Origin: Excoecaria cochinchinensis
Lineage: Eukaryota > Streptophyta > Magnoliopsida > Malpighiales > Euphorbiaceae
Direction: 5' to 3'
NCBI GenBank assembly: GCA_947683425.1
Contig: CANTUQ010000007.1
Location: forward strand, 310,001 to 374,000
DNA: 64,000 nt
A program made the position numbers and the translations under genes. Numbering within the stretch: position 1 is the stretch's first letter; every line of letters starts with the position of its first letter. Positions 37,578-50,883 of this stretch are shown piece by piece. The notes under the pieces were generated by a model. It was not told where the DNA came from and searched no databases. It saw only the letters and a list, made by a program, of their open reading frames with translations.

Positions 37578-40500
37578 CTAGCTCATTTGCTCACCAATCA
37601 AATCAAGACCGACAACGAGAAAGGTCACCCCTTGGAAGAGAAGGAAGTAGAAATGAACTCCTTGGGCAGATAACAAGCTCCGGAGGGCAGCTGTGAGTAG
37701 GAGGAAAGCCAGAGCTAGCTCTTTCCTGTATATTTTGTTCACTTTCTTAACAGGTTTGGGGGCTGCTTGTATCTGTTCCTTCAATCGGTTCAACTCTCCA
37801 AGATCACTATCGGAAACTCCTCTGGACAACAGAGGTTGGTTTGTTGCTTTCAAGTCCCTCTCAGCAGCAGCCAGTAAGTCAGATTCTGAGGACCTTCCAG
37901 CTTTCTTGGTGACAACCCACTCATAAGAGCTACCTAACTGGAATAATCCAGATACCATAGCATTGAATTTGGTAACTGACATTGTGTTCTCAAAAAGAAG
38001 GTAAGGAACAATGAAAGGGAAGGATTTGGGGGCTGGAAGAATGTTGAGAAATGACATTAACACAGGCACATAGCAAATAACCCAAAGTGGAAGTTCAGCC
38101 TCAGGGACAAACATGGTTAGAGGAAGAATTATGCAGAACAATGTGAAGGAATAGAAGGGAAGGATCAGTTTTCTCAGTAGGAAGAACAGTAATATCAAAT
38201 TTGCTTTCTTCCATATTGCTATCTGCAAGATTGAAGCATTGAAGTCCCTTGAGTAAAACAAGTGATTATGTTATATATAGGAAAATGCAAATTGGGGGTC
38301 AAAATTACCTTGGAAGTAATAACTGCTGGAAGACATAAGCGGAATAGATGCATAGGGCCAGAGTGCCAACGATGTTGCTGCTTCCTGTAAGCTTCATACG
38401 ATTCAGGAACTTCACAGAGAACCTAAAAGGATAAGCAAGAAAATTGCATTGTCAATATGTGATCCTAACAGTAAACTTTCTAGACAAACAAGTATGTGCC
38501 CCTCTTTTTTTCTCTCTCTTTTCCCAGCAGAGTTATGTATTAAATTGTAGCAACCAGAGGTGTTCAAAAATGGGTTGGGTGGGTTATGATAAAATTTGAA
38601 TCAAATTTATATAATATGTTTTGTGAGATTATGTATAATTCAACTCCATTTTTCTTCTAAAAAAAATCTAATTGTAACCCATCTAACCCATTTTTGAACA
38701 CCCCTAGTAGCAATCACATAGATGATAATCATTCAGGCAAACACTATGAACTTCAAAATAAGTTTAAGTCTTTCTGACTAGTTTGGCTTAGTAATCCTAC
38801 CCGACATTGAAAGATCATAACATCAAGAAATGAATGGATGAATTTATATTGATTGGAAGATAAAAGTACCTTTACATCATTAAGGAAAATGAATTTCCAA
38901 CCATTGAGATGGGCACGAACAGCGATGTCCATGTCCTCTACAGTTGTCCTCTCAAGCCACCCACCAGACTCTTCAAGGGCTTTAATTCTCCAAACACCAG
39001 CAGTTCCATTGAAACCAAAGAAATTTAGGAATGCTCCATTAACTTGCTGTTCAACCTCAAAATGAAAACACAAATTAATGTTTTGGAGACGAGTCAATAA
39101 ATTTTCATCCTTGTTAACAAAAGCCCATCTTGCCTGAACCAATCCTAGTTCAGGATTATCCTGCAACACAAGATATAAGAGAGTTATATTGAGTCAATTC
39201 CCTATGTGACGTTCATAGGAAGGGTTCTTTTTATTGAAAATGAGTGTACCTTGAAATGAGGCACGGTTAACTTCAGGTAGTCTGGATTAGGTTGGAAATC
39301 TGCATCAAATATTGCAACAAACTCATAATCCTTCACATAATCGCAGCTCATTGCAGACTTGAGATTCCCAGCTTTATAGCCAGTTCTAACCACACGATGC
39401 CGATAAATGATGTTGATTCCCTTTTGATTCCACTTAGCAACCTCTGCCTTAATCAAAGATTGGATGGTCTGATCATCCGAGTCATCAAGAACTTGAATTA
39501 GTAAACGATCCTTTGGCCAGTCAAGTTGGCAGACTGCAGAGATAGATTGCTCATATACCTGAAAGAAACAAATGCAGAAAACCCAACAGAATCAAGGACA
39601 TAATATATTGAAGACTAATTGGCGATATTTATCAAAGACTTTGAATCACTGGTGAGCTAAAAATTAAGAGACTTGAGCAAGACATTTTTATAATTTTTCT
39701 TGCGGAAGTTGGTACCTAGCTCAGGCACTGATATTATAAATTAAGAAAGAAAAAATCCTGAAACTGTTAGATGAAAACAGAATAAATTCTATAAACACGT
39801 TTATTCCTCCAAAACTATAATCTTCTAATTCTCATTTCTCAAATCCATGCAAAGTTTTGCGTCCTAGTCATTACAAACTGGTTGAAGAAACAATTGCAAT
39901 TACTAGAGAATCCGTGTTAAATCCAAGAAAAGAGAGAAAAAAAATATCAATCTTTTACCTCTCTCTCATTGCACATAGGAATTTGAACAAGAATCATAGG
40001 ATACTGAGAGCCTGGTGCCTCAGCATCCATGGACTTGAATGGATCCCCATTAATTCTGGGTTTAATCTTCTTGAGTTTAATCCAAAAGCAACCTAAGCAA
40101 AGTATCATACGGTCGGCAGATTGAATCAGGAACAGAACAACACAAAATTTAGAGAGAGCTAGAATTAGAGGTGCAATGTAATCAGCCCGAAAGGTTAACC
40201 AAGCAACATAAACCATGTGTAGAAAGCCTTGCAAATCCGAAGTCCTTGGAATATGGAGATTAGCATTCTCAAAATAGTGCCAACCTTTCAAATAAGCAAC
40301 CACTTCAAAAGCCAAGATAGCCAAAGAAGTCACTAGAAAGACTCTAATGATTCTAAGTACCAATTTCCCTTTCCCTAACTTCTCACTAGCAACTGTAACT
40401 CCTTGTCTAAAGAACAACCTCTTCTTGATGGCTCCAAGCAATGCCCAGAAGAAAGTTGCTAACCAAGCAACACAACCGACAGCTCTGTGAGCCTTGAGAA

Positions 40501-40681
40501 GCAAAACCCATGTAACCTGCTTAGCATTCTTGCCTCTGCTCTTCTCAACTGGCTCAAATGCAGCATCTGGACCGTTGATTTCAACTACAGAATAGTTGGG
40601 GTTCTCCATTTTCACTACCACCGGAGTTCCCTTCTTGCTATCCTTAGCCCACCACCCTGAAAAATCCAATCTTGGAGCCAT
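37578..40681 (-). CDS. CSLC6: Cellulose-synthase-like C glucan synthase (CSLC6-like), 5 exons
   Basis: Exons 40681-39959, 39558-39250, 39160-38870, 38422-38309 and 38222-37578 give 693 residues. The Golgi enzyme family makes the beta-1,4-glucan backbone of xyloglucan. The GT2 catalytic signature is complete: LDDS, then DAD in AIFDADFQP, then TVEDMD, then QxxRW in KQQHRWHSGP. Two membrane helices precede the catalytic domain and at least four follow. The N-terminus (GTPVVVKMENPNYSVVEI and EKSRGKNAKQVTWVLLLKAH) and the C-terminus GLDLIGEQMS match CSLC6. The start MAPRLDFSGWW at 40681 was preferred to an in-frame upstream Met at 40744 because the family begins near there. Intron 3 carries a MITE. 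Confidence 0.95.
38555..38706. mobile_element. 152-bp hAT-like MITE in CSLC6 intron 3
   Basis: The ends are CAGAGGTGTTCAAAAATGGG and, on the other strand, CTAGGGGTGTTCAAAAATGG: nearly perfect inverted repeats. The flanks GTAGCAAC (38547-38554) and GTAGCAAT (38707-38714) form an 8-bp target duplication with one mismatch. No coding capacity. Confidence 0.8.
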
Positions 40682-43600
40682 TTTCTCTCTCTCCAAACAG
40701 ACAAGGAGAAACCAAAAACTATCTACAAACCCACTAATCTTCAAAACCCAGATCCCAAAACCAAGAAATGAGAGATACCCATTTCATGACAAACTATAGC
40801 GAAGTAGATCCCTTAAATCAAGAACCAAAAGAACTAAACTTGAAGACAATGTAGCAAGAAAAAGAAAGAAAAAAAGGACCAAGCAATGATCTTTATCCTT
40901 GCAAAGCTACACTCTTTAGTAACAGATCCAACATCGCTAACCAAATATTATTAATAGGAAAGGTATCTGCAGCTGTAAGACCCTAACACCATGTGTATTT
41001 GTCTAATAATACAACAATGCCCAACCATTCCATTCCCTTCCCTTCTCTTTAACTCGAGGAATTTTTTACCACTGAATTTTCAATTTTGATGTATCGGCAC
41101 AAATGGAATCTGCCCAAGTAATTAAGAAACAGTAAATTATAATTAAAAAAAAAAGAAGAAGAAGAAGAAACTTTAATAGCCCAAAGAGGAAAGAAAAGCA
41201 TTGTTTGACATTGACTAGGAAGTAAGCACTTCAATGAGTGAAATCTAGAGAGATCAAAAGAGTCTCTCAGGTGTTGACTAAATGTTGTTTAGTTGGAGCT
41301 AAACGTGTTATTTAATAATATGATTTTTTCTTATTTAAATCCAAATGATAAATTTCTATATTTATTTATTTATTTTTCTTTTTGTCAAATTATAAACTGT
41401 TATATTTAACTCGTTAGGTATTTAGTTGAACTCATAAAATAAATATTTTATGTTAAAGAATATACTTATACTACACTTAAGGGTAAAGTAAATTAACTAT
41501 TTTTTAAAATGAAATAATCTGTTTTCGGAAGAAAAGTATAATTTATGAAAGTTTAATAAATTATAATTACATCTTCAAAACTATTTCTTTTAAAAATCAA
41601 CGATTTCTTAAACAAATTATATGATGTAAATTTTAAAAGCTTTTAACATAAGAAATAATGTCTAGTTTAATGAAAATTAGGAAGAAATGCAGTACCAAAT
41701 GGATTATTATATATACAGAATATTAATTTCACTGGAACATGTCGGTTATGGTGTGAAAAATGAGATAAGAATATTCTTTGGTTTCCTGCACTCTCTTTTT
41801 TATCATTATTTTGTCTACATTTACCAAACTCAATTTTAAAAGTGAATATAATCTATAGAAAATATGCGAAGAATCTTGAAATATCAACATTACCCTTTCT
41901 CTATGGATTATAAACCCCATTCGTACAGGGGTAGAAATGTCTTTTTATTCTCCACAAAGACCAGAAATTATGTCATTTCTTGGCTGCAATTTTCTTTATT
42001 TATTTTTTTAAAGAAAAAAGCAGCACTTAAAAATTAAAAAAAAATAAACAATTGGCAATTAAAGTGGACAATTACAGTTGTTATGGTATCATTTGATAAT
42101 ATCATAATCCATTATAGTGCTAATAATTCTTGACTATGAATAAATAACTTTACCACTTTAATAAATAAATGACATTTCATTAAAAAAGTATAAATCAAAT
42201 TCTAAGAAATAACTGGAAAGCAAACAGGGATGAATAATTATTTTTATTTTTAATGATTGGAGAATTTTTTCCAAGCATAATTTAAGAAAAATATAGAGAA
42301 AATAAACTATATATGAAAAAATATTTATCTAATATCTTAAATGATTTGGTGGTTGAACCGTGAAGGATTTTTCTTGAATCAACAGAATTTCTGATTAATT
42401 TTATTTTCTTTAATTGAATATATTTTTTTTAGAAAGAATGGAAGAGTGGAGGGTTTGAGCTTGAAGCCGTATATATCTAGAGACGTATACATATACATAC
42501 ATATATATATATATATATATTCAAGAATGTAATAGATGCTCTTAATTTATGTGAATATATTTCTTGAAAATAAATTTTTACTGTCTATATATTATCATTA
42601 TTTTTCAAGAGAAGAAAGACTGAAATGTGAATATTGGCATTTGCTATAACTACAAAGTCCAATTCTTGGCAATAGATTAATTAAAGTGATGATTAAGGTA
42701 ATATAATTTATATAAATTTGGACAATAAACTAAATAAAGTTTACTTGTATAAAAAGTTATGGATTCTGCTCATTTTGACAATTTTTTTTTCTCTGCTTTT
42801 CCTATAATTTCTTTAAATATGGATGCTTGGGCTAAGACATCAGGTATGCCATCTTTTCAATGGCTTGAGTTTTAGTTAAAGAATAAAATTGTTTGCATAC
42901 TCACCTATTCAATCCTTACTTTCTAAACTCGGTTGATCGAGCTGACCAATAATTATGATATTAATTAAAAGTATCGGTTATGAATTAAAGACATTACATG
43001 TAGTTAATATTCGAATATTATGTCACTTATTGGACATTTATAGTCATACTCATCCATGACAAATTTAGATCTTTATATAAGAAGACCTAAGCTCTTCAAT
43101 AGTCTCTATGCTATATCTTCTCTCTAAAGTTTTTTTTTTTTTTTAAAAATTAATTTATCCATCATAGTATTATTAATATAAATTTGTCGGATATTTTGTG
43201 TTTTCAGGTGTTTAAGGCGCTCAGTGATAATTGATAGATATCTATTATTTATGACTAATTTTTTTTTTTTAAAAAAACAAAATTGAAATTGGAACCGGAT
43301 TTTTATTACATGTTTCCCCTGCAAGAATCAAATGTTTTTGCACGAGATATGTTAAAACATGAATAGACCTAGTAACAACTACTTAGCCAATTTGTTGTCT
43401 CTTTCTATATATACATACATGTGTTTGTGTCAAAAATATTCATATTTTTTTTATTTATTTTTTGTTTTTAGGGTAGTTGTCAATTATTTCTAGATCTGCC
43501 TTCTCTTTTGCTTGTGACTTTAGATTAGGAAAGCAAATCCCGGTGGAACTATTTAAAGCAATTCTGAGCTGGAGAAAAGGTACTAGCCTTAATTATGCAT

Positions 43601-45646
43601 ACGTCTCTCTCACTCTCTTTTAATTAATTTTTAATTACCTCAAATTAATTAGGAATTAATGTTAGAAAATAAATTATATATGATACTAATAAAGTGAGAT
43701 TAGTAATTTGGTTTTGTAAGACGTAATAAATCAGGATTAAAAGGGTGCCATGATCATGACCACCATACATAAACACGTGCATGCATGAGCTTCAAATTTA
43801 ATTATTGAAGCTGGCTATTAATGCTGTCATGATCCATGCATTTTATAAATTGAGTTCATATTTATGCATCATATTGTAAAGTAATTATTATAATCAATTA
43901 TATATATTTGAAAGGAAGATTAATGATACGATAATTATAGAAGGTGAAATTTCTTGAAACATAGATTTATACAAGGGGTAACCGGTAACGTACTACATAA
44001 CGAATTTACAAGCATAAGGTTTGGATAAGATAAGAAATTATCTTATATGGTAAAATGGCATATAAATTACGTTGTCATCATTAGTTTGATTAGGCTAAAA
44101 GACAAAGGAAAATGGAGGAAATAGCCACTTTTGTAGTAGCCTTATGATTGAATTATCCAGTATATTAACGTAACAAGTAAAAAATAAACTTTTTGGCACA
44201 CTAGAAATTTGGACACAAAGGTAAGGAGAGATTTGAAATCTTATAATTAAGTATAACAACAAACAGCCACTACCCCAAGTGCCCCTCATAATTTGCCATT
44301 TTTCTTGGTTTCTTTTGTCGGTTCGATATCATAAACAGAATTGCAAGTAGGGGATTGGGGCTTATTAATATTGGCCGTTCATTCATTTTTAGAAATTGTA
44401 TTTTTTTTTAAATATCTATCCACCATTCTAAATATTGATAAAAATACACGCTAAATAAATTTATATAAATGATATAATACTTTCTTCTAAATATTTAAAA
44501 TAATTACTAAAAAGAAAAAGAAATTTTCTAATTTTATTAAATAATAAGTACGGAGTTTTAGATGTGGGAAAAAATGTCCAATTTTAAATTAATTAATTTA
44601 ATAAACTTAAAAAAAAAACAGAAGGTACTAGATACCAAAGGTCATAAAGAAAAGAAAAACAAGTGGCACGCATAACTTGCGTGTTTTTCTTTGCAAGAAT
44701 TTATAGTTTAACCTAATAAATGCACATATTTGTAAATCTGAATTTGATTAGGAGTAATACGCATGATTGACCTATTCTCACTATTTAAACTTTTAATTAA
44801 TCAAAATTAATAAGAATTTTCCAAATGTTAAGCTGAATATATATATATGATTAAAGGATAAAAGATTAGGATGTGTAATGTCCAGATGCATCTTCAAATA
44901 CGGCAGCCATGGCCCGCTTTCATTTGCAGACATAACCACAAAGAAAAGATAGTTAATGGCAAAACCATATTTGTCCTCATCCAATGGGCATTGTGCCCCA
45001 CTTGCTTTCCTTTGCTTCTTTTTCTGATTTTATTTATTTCCAGTAATTTTCACCAAAGGAAATCGCTCGTTTATTAAATACATTACATCATTTTATATTT
45101 TTACTCTTTTTTCGATAAATACATTACACCACTTTAGCATTTAATTAATTTCTCTTTGGACTCCATAACTCAGCTGATTTTATGTAACCAGGCTACGTTC
45201 GGTTGAACAAATGCAAAACAAATTTGAGCCCATATTCTCCAGAGCCCGGACCATGGCCAAGTCTACTCTACTCAGTATGGGACTTGGTAACACCAGAAGC
45301 GAAAACTATGAGAAGATGGCAAAACAAAATCAAGAAAAAGGAAAAGGAAAAGAAAAAGAAAAATCACTTGACTATTGCTTCATTAATTTCTCTTTTTCCC
45401 CTAAGCTAGTTACTTTAGCTGGTGACTCCATTGAGACATTACAACAGTATAGTGTGCTAACTTGCTGACTTAGATTTAAGGAGAAATCTCAAATTTGAGT
45501 TTCCATTCCCTTTACCTAGTCTCTTTGTAAAAAAAGAAAAAAAGTTACTATTTGCTCATGGTAAAAGGTACACAATAAACAATAAGCTTAGAAAAGAAAA
45601 ACAAGAAAAATCCATATCTGGAAGCAATACTCCAGCAAGCATAAAT
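40682..45646. other. ~5 kb AT-rich intergenic DNA
   Basis: The CSLC6 promoter and leader are at the left. The UGNT1 3' UTR is at the right. An (AT)n microsatellite lies at about 42489-42520. Open frames in between (for example 41049-41234, 43124-43324, 44095-44289, 45203-45468) are low-complexity or without recognisable domain. I see no gene here. Confidence 0.5.
42489..42520. repeat. (AT)n microsatellite
   Basis: ATACATAC followed by ~11 AT dinucleotides in intergenic DNA. Confidence 0.9.
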
Positions 45647-48520
45647 TCATCTACGATGAGCCTCAAGATCTGACATCAACTTTGGTGGCTTGCTCTTCCT
45701 TTGCTGATATTTGGCATACGAATACCACACCCCACCGGCTGTGTTGATGACCAATCCAGTCACATTCAATGCGTGCACTTGCACGCCACCCAGTAAGATG
45801 AAACCAAGAGTCTGAGCATCAAAGAAACACACTTTATGCATATGCAAATCAATTGAAACTGTAACGCAGTTTCCTTCGAATTACAGAGTGCAGGGAGAAA
45901 TAAGAGAGTTTTGAAATTATAAAGCAACTTCCTGTAAGAAATTGCACATACCGTAGAACCGACACCTTTGAGGACACCCACGATAGTAGTTGTCAGAGCA
46001 GAGTTGACTATCGTACACAAAAACATTGTGTAATTGAGAACAATTCCCATCACCAGTGAAATAACAAGAATAGCCAAAAAAGAAATAGAATTACTCTGCA
46101 ATTTCAAACAGTATCCGAGTCAAATGTCCATTTTATACATTTCATGTGGAAGGCACTTCAAGATGCAATTGCTAACAATATGAAAGCATTGGCTGCATAC
46201 ACAATTGATAGGAAATAAACTATCAGTTGGGAGAAATTAAAATCTTACAGGATTAAAGTTTGGTTAATGAAGGTTATTTTTGTTGTATGGAAAAGACTTC
46301 ATTCAAATTTGAGATCTCTTACTGCACTTAAAGGAATACAAATGTTCATTCAAAAGTCCATTTTACATATTTCATTGGGGAAGGCACTTCAAAATGCAAT
46401 TGCTAAGAACAATAAAAGCATTGGCTGCATGCTCACAATTGATAGGAAAATCATCTATTAATTATAAGAAACTAAAATCTTACTGGATTCAAGTTTGGTT
46501 AATGGGGTCGTCAAGCTAATACTAGAATAAGATGAAGGCTAATTCATTTTATGGAAAAATTTCATTCAAATTTGAGATCTCTTATTGCACTTGAAGGATT
46601 ACAAATGTTTAAATTTACAACAGCAACACTTGTGAATTTTGCATAGATGGTATAAAAGTTATAGAGTATTGACAGCAAAATTTCAGCTCTATTTTTTGTC
46701 ACCAACTATAACAAAGCACCTAGAACAGTGTGCAAGAATTTTTCTGTGCATATGTGCTTTTCATATGATCAGCATGATTGAATCATGATGAAAACAAAGA
46801 AAAAATACAAATCTAAACAAGAAGGAATTGAGATTATGACCTTAGCAAACAGTAACAACAAAGAATTTGGGAATTCTCCTGTAGTTATGATGAGAAATGC
46901 CAAAACTGGAAGAGACAAAAAGCTGTTATAGAACATTATTTCCACTGAAGAAAGTCCATCTTCAGCACCTGACTTCTCAACCAGCACGAGGTACATTGTC
47001 TACATTTTCAAAACAACACAATTATAAGGGAAAAACAACAATGTTTGCTCTACTCATATCCATGAACAATTTATGATTAGCCAACCTGGAAAAATACAGA
47101 AGTAAGGGCCATGCTATATCCAAATAGGTCAAAGGAAAAATCTCCAAGTGCAGCTATAAGAACCCCAGCAGCAGTCAATAGTACAGAAAGAGTCACCTGG
47201 TGAAGGAAAGAATCATATCATAGGCTAAGCAAATCTACAATACTCAAGATCATTAGTCACCAAAATGCTTCTTTAGGATTAATGGGACGATTGCGTGCAG
47301 TATCAAATTCTCACTTTTTCAACAGAATTCTACTCATTCTATCCAGTGTTAAGTCCAGGTCAAGAAGTAGTTGGAGTAAGAGTATTCGTAGAAAATAAGA
47401 AAACCAGTGTAATTCAGTTAACAATGTTAAAGTTCTATCCAGAAGAAGCAGCATTAACCTATGATACAACAGCAGTAAAACATTCTACTTGTAAAAACAG
47501 ACTGCAATTGCGTAATTAAAAACTAATTCAATAAAGGGCACCACAAACCTGAGTTGTAGGTTTTCCTTTTCCTGAAAAGAAGCCAGCAACAAGAACAGCA
47601 AGTGGGGTAAGTCTCTTTATTGCAATATACATGGGAATATTAACTCCTTTCAAACTTGCCAAAGCAAATGCCACATTAGCATTATAAAAGAGTGAAACTG
47701 GGAGAAGCCTCTTTGCTGTTTGCATGTCTAGTCCCTTGGCTTTTGTGTATCCCATTTGCCGGCCAAAGTGTATGAGCAAAGCAGTCGCCAATTGCTATGA
47801 CATCAAACAAACAACTCGCATCTATCAATAAGATTTCATACCGAAAAAGCACTAAAATCACACGAAAGGCCGCAAGTTTGAAAATTTATACCTGCAGAGT
47901 GAGAAGTGTCATTGAATGAGAATACTGCATTAGAATTGCCTTGTTGATAAAAACCATCGCCATGGAAGCAACCCCATATGATAAGGCCGCAAATATACTA
48001 CATTTCCATATCACCAGCAAATTAAAACATTTCATGCAAATAAAGAAAGAGTATCAACAAATCAATGACAAAGGGAATAACCTTAAAGCAGAACTAGTTT
48101 CTGCATCAATTCGATTCTCCATGGCCAATAGTAGATATCAATTACGATTTAATAATCAACACAATCAGTCTCTTAACACCGCAATCTCACACTTGCAGCC
48201 AATCAAACCCAATCACTCACGAACCCATCCAAAAGGAAAATCCAATCACTTTCCCGATAATCATATAAAAATACCCTGCAAAACCAAAGAATCCCCAAAA
48301 CATCAAATTGGAAATCCAACAAAAATCTGATTTGCCAATTAATAAAAGTATTAACAACAAACTTACCTGTAAAATCGATAGCCAATTACAATTACATTAC
48401 AAAGTAAAACCTGAAAAAAAATTTCCTTCTTCCTTCTTGTGGATCAAGGGATGCAGAATTTGAATAAGAAGATGAATTTGCTCGAGGTAAGAGCTTGAGC
48501 GAAGAGTGTGCAGCACGCAT
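45647..48520 (-). CDS. UGNT1: Golgi nucleotide-sugar transporter, UGNT1-like (UDP-GlcNAc/UDP-GalNAc), 7 exons
   Basis: Exons 48520-48411, 47997-47892, 47794-47549, 47196-47086, 46999-46841, 46095-45952 and 45811-45647 join in phase to 346 residues, the normal length for this drug/metabolite-transporter superfamily. About ten hydrophobic segments are present. Hallmark stretches are NIPMYIAIKRLTPLAVLVAG, TMYLVLVEKSGAEDG, FYNSFLSLPVLAF, NSALTTTIVGVLKGVGST and NTAGGVWYSYAKYQQ. The Lys/Thr-rich TTTIVGVLKG motif belongs to the TPT/NST family. Arabidopsis UGNT1 supplies UDP-GlcNAc and UDP-GalNAc to Golgi glycosylation of N-glycans and sphingolipids; the assignment here is by similarity. Exon 1 (MRAAHSSLKLL) is the least certain part, because upstream in-frame Met codons exist. 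Confidence 0.88.
46122..46605. repeat. Tandem duplication (~231-bp period) in UGNT1 intron 5
   Basis: Two diverged copies share GGCACTTCAA(G/A)ATGCAATTGC (46154 and 46385), a GCATTGGCTGCAT segment, CACAATTGATAGGAAA, and CATTCAAATTTGAGATCTCT. They lie wholly inside the intron between exons 5 and 6. Confidence 0.75.
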
Positions 48521-49196
48521 CGAGTGTAGACTTCCGTTTTGAGATTGGAGAAGAGAGCGATAAAAAAAAATAAATAAATAAACAATCCGAGTGTAAACAA
48601 ACAGCTGGCAAGAGCGTGGAAGGCAAAAAAAAGCCATGGATAGAGGAAATGGTGTTCTCGGTCTTGTTGCTGAAATTTGGATGGCCAGATTGCGACTTTT
48701 GTGGGACAATGTTTTGTTTCAAAATTTGAGATTAATCTCACAAAAATGGGGGCAACCGTACCACATCAAACCTCTAATTACATGTTTTATGATTAACCTC
48801 ATCACCTACCTTCCTTAATTTAAGGTTTTAACTGTACTGGGTATAAAACACCATTATGTTTATGTAAGTGGCGGTAAAATTGTTCGGTATTTCAGGTATA
48901 CAACAAGTTAAGTTTGGGCCTTCTCATCAGGTGTGTGCATATCTGTTTGGGCTTTCTATAAGTAGAAAGCCCATAACAGCAAGAACCAGCCCAATATATA
49001 GCTATTTAAGATCAAGAAGTCAACACCAGCACATGCCTAAAAGTTCTACATTTATGGGTCAGACTACCAATCCTACAAGTGAAAATGGTACCTTTTTAAG
49101 AAAATTTGAGGTAAATTTTAACTGACACAGTCTTCCAAAATTTATTAAAGAAACACAGCTTTCTGCATTGTGCAGGAAGAAAATTTGACAAGAACA
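48521..49196. other. Divergent promoter region between UGNT1 and the first REM gene
   Basis: The ~680-bp spacer serves two divergent genes. It includes a block at 48872-48930 (GTAAAATTGTTCGGTATTTC and onward to AAGTTTGGGCC) that recurs at 59945-59990. The recurrence marks the left edge of the REM tandem unit. Confidence 0.5.
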
Positions 49197-50878
49197 ATGT
49201 CCACGTCTAATTCAAGAATGATTCCCAGTAAACCACACTTCTTTAAGCCTCTGCTTCCTGGTTTTGCCGATGAACTTGTAAGACTGACTCTCTCTCTCTC
49301 TACATGTTTTCTTCAAGATCATAATCCTTTTTTTTTTTTTTTGCAGTTAATTCCTACTTCTTTTTTCAAGTACTTGAAAGGACAAGAATGTAGCAAAGCT
49401 ACACTGAGGAGCCGTGGTGGGAAGCTTTGGCCTATCAAGATCAATGGCAGCCGATTTGAAAGTGGGTGGAAAGAGTTTGCTCAAGATCATGAGTTGCATG
49501 TTGGTGATTTCTTGGTTTTTAGACATGAAGGTAGTTTGGTTTTTGATGTTTTGGTTTTTGACCAAACTACTTGTGAGAAGGAATATCTTCCTTTTACTAT
49601 AAAAGAGAAGAAAATAGAAATTCAAGAACAAGAGCCTGTTACAGATTCTCCTACTGGTAAAGTTCATTTCTTTCTGTTCAGTACTCATTTGGGTCTGATT
49701 CATTATTTCCAAGTTTGCTCTTTCTTCCTAATACATAATCGATTCTTATTATATTTTAAGTGGTGCTTCAAAATTATGTTTCTGCAATACAGGGAAGCTC
49801 AAAAAGAAGAAGAAGAAGCAGGGCACAACTAGATTAGAGGCAAAAGCTAGGTTTTCTGTTCTTGAACATCCTTACTTTGTCATTAAACTTACACGTTACA
49901 GCGCAAAGCGTAGAGTGGTTAGTAGTTAATACACTAATTAATTAGGTTGTGAAAATATATATGAATCACAAAATTCGTGTTGTGAGACCCCTTAATTTTT
50001 ATGTTCAAGCAGCATATTCCAAAGCAATTTGCAAGAGAACACGGTCTATATAAGATAAGCTACGAGGTGATTCTTAAGAATCAACAGGGAAGCTCTTGGC
50101 CAGCAAAAGTATGGTGTAAGAAATCAGATGATCAAGTTTTCATTGGAGGTGGTTGGATTGCCTTTGCTCGTTCTCATCGCCTTCAGCCAGGAGATTCTTT
50201 GATTTTTGAGCTCATCAAAAAGGGAAGGAGGCCTGTAATTAAAATTCATAGTAAGTTTGATGAAACAGAATAGTTCAAAATTAAAAAGTAAAAAGAAGAA
50301 AAAATTATGATTGCATTTGATTTTGTTTATGATCACTGATGAAATGAAGGATTGGAAGAAAATCCTGAAGTTAAGAGGGAGCTCATGTATCATAATGCAC
50401 AATCTGGTTCTTCATCGCTTGAACAATCTCATTTTCATGCCAATACTAAGCCTTTTTACTTGGGAAATTCTCAATTGGTAAGTACTAACCAAGTACGTGT
50501 ATAATAACTTCATTAGTAGTTATGAATTATCATTCTCATATGGTGATCAATTGCAGAAAATTCCTAAAGCAGTAGCAGAAGAATCCGGCTCCAGTAAGTT
50601 AATTTCTTTCATCTTATTATGAATGTTTGATTTAGCATTAGTTGATTTCTTTTCCTATTTCAAGATTGACTTCAAAGAACTGAAAATATTGTCTAGATGC
50701 TTAATGTTTTCGAATCCTCAAAAAGCCATTGGTTATCATATTATTCAAGGTTACTTCTTGGATATGTTTCAACGATTCAGGGAAGGCAAAGAAGAATAAG
50801 CAAGCCATGACTGCCATGGAAGCAAAAGCGAGTTCTTCAGTCTTTGAACACCCTTTCTTTGTGGCAAAAGTGACGAGC

Positions 50879-50883
50879 AATTT
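50879..50883. repeat. Left target-site duplication AATTT
   Basis: AATTT sits directly before the left LTR and is repeated exactly at 58746-58750 after the right LTR. It marks a single retrotransposon integration into REM exon 7. Confidence 0.95.

Noticed and set aside
45203..45468. Two overlapping plus-strand frames near the UGNT1 3' end
   Set aside because: Lys-rich low complexity in the second half, no homology recognised, no splice context.
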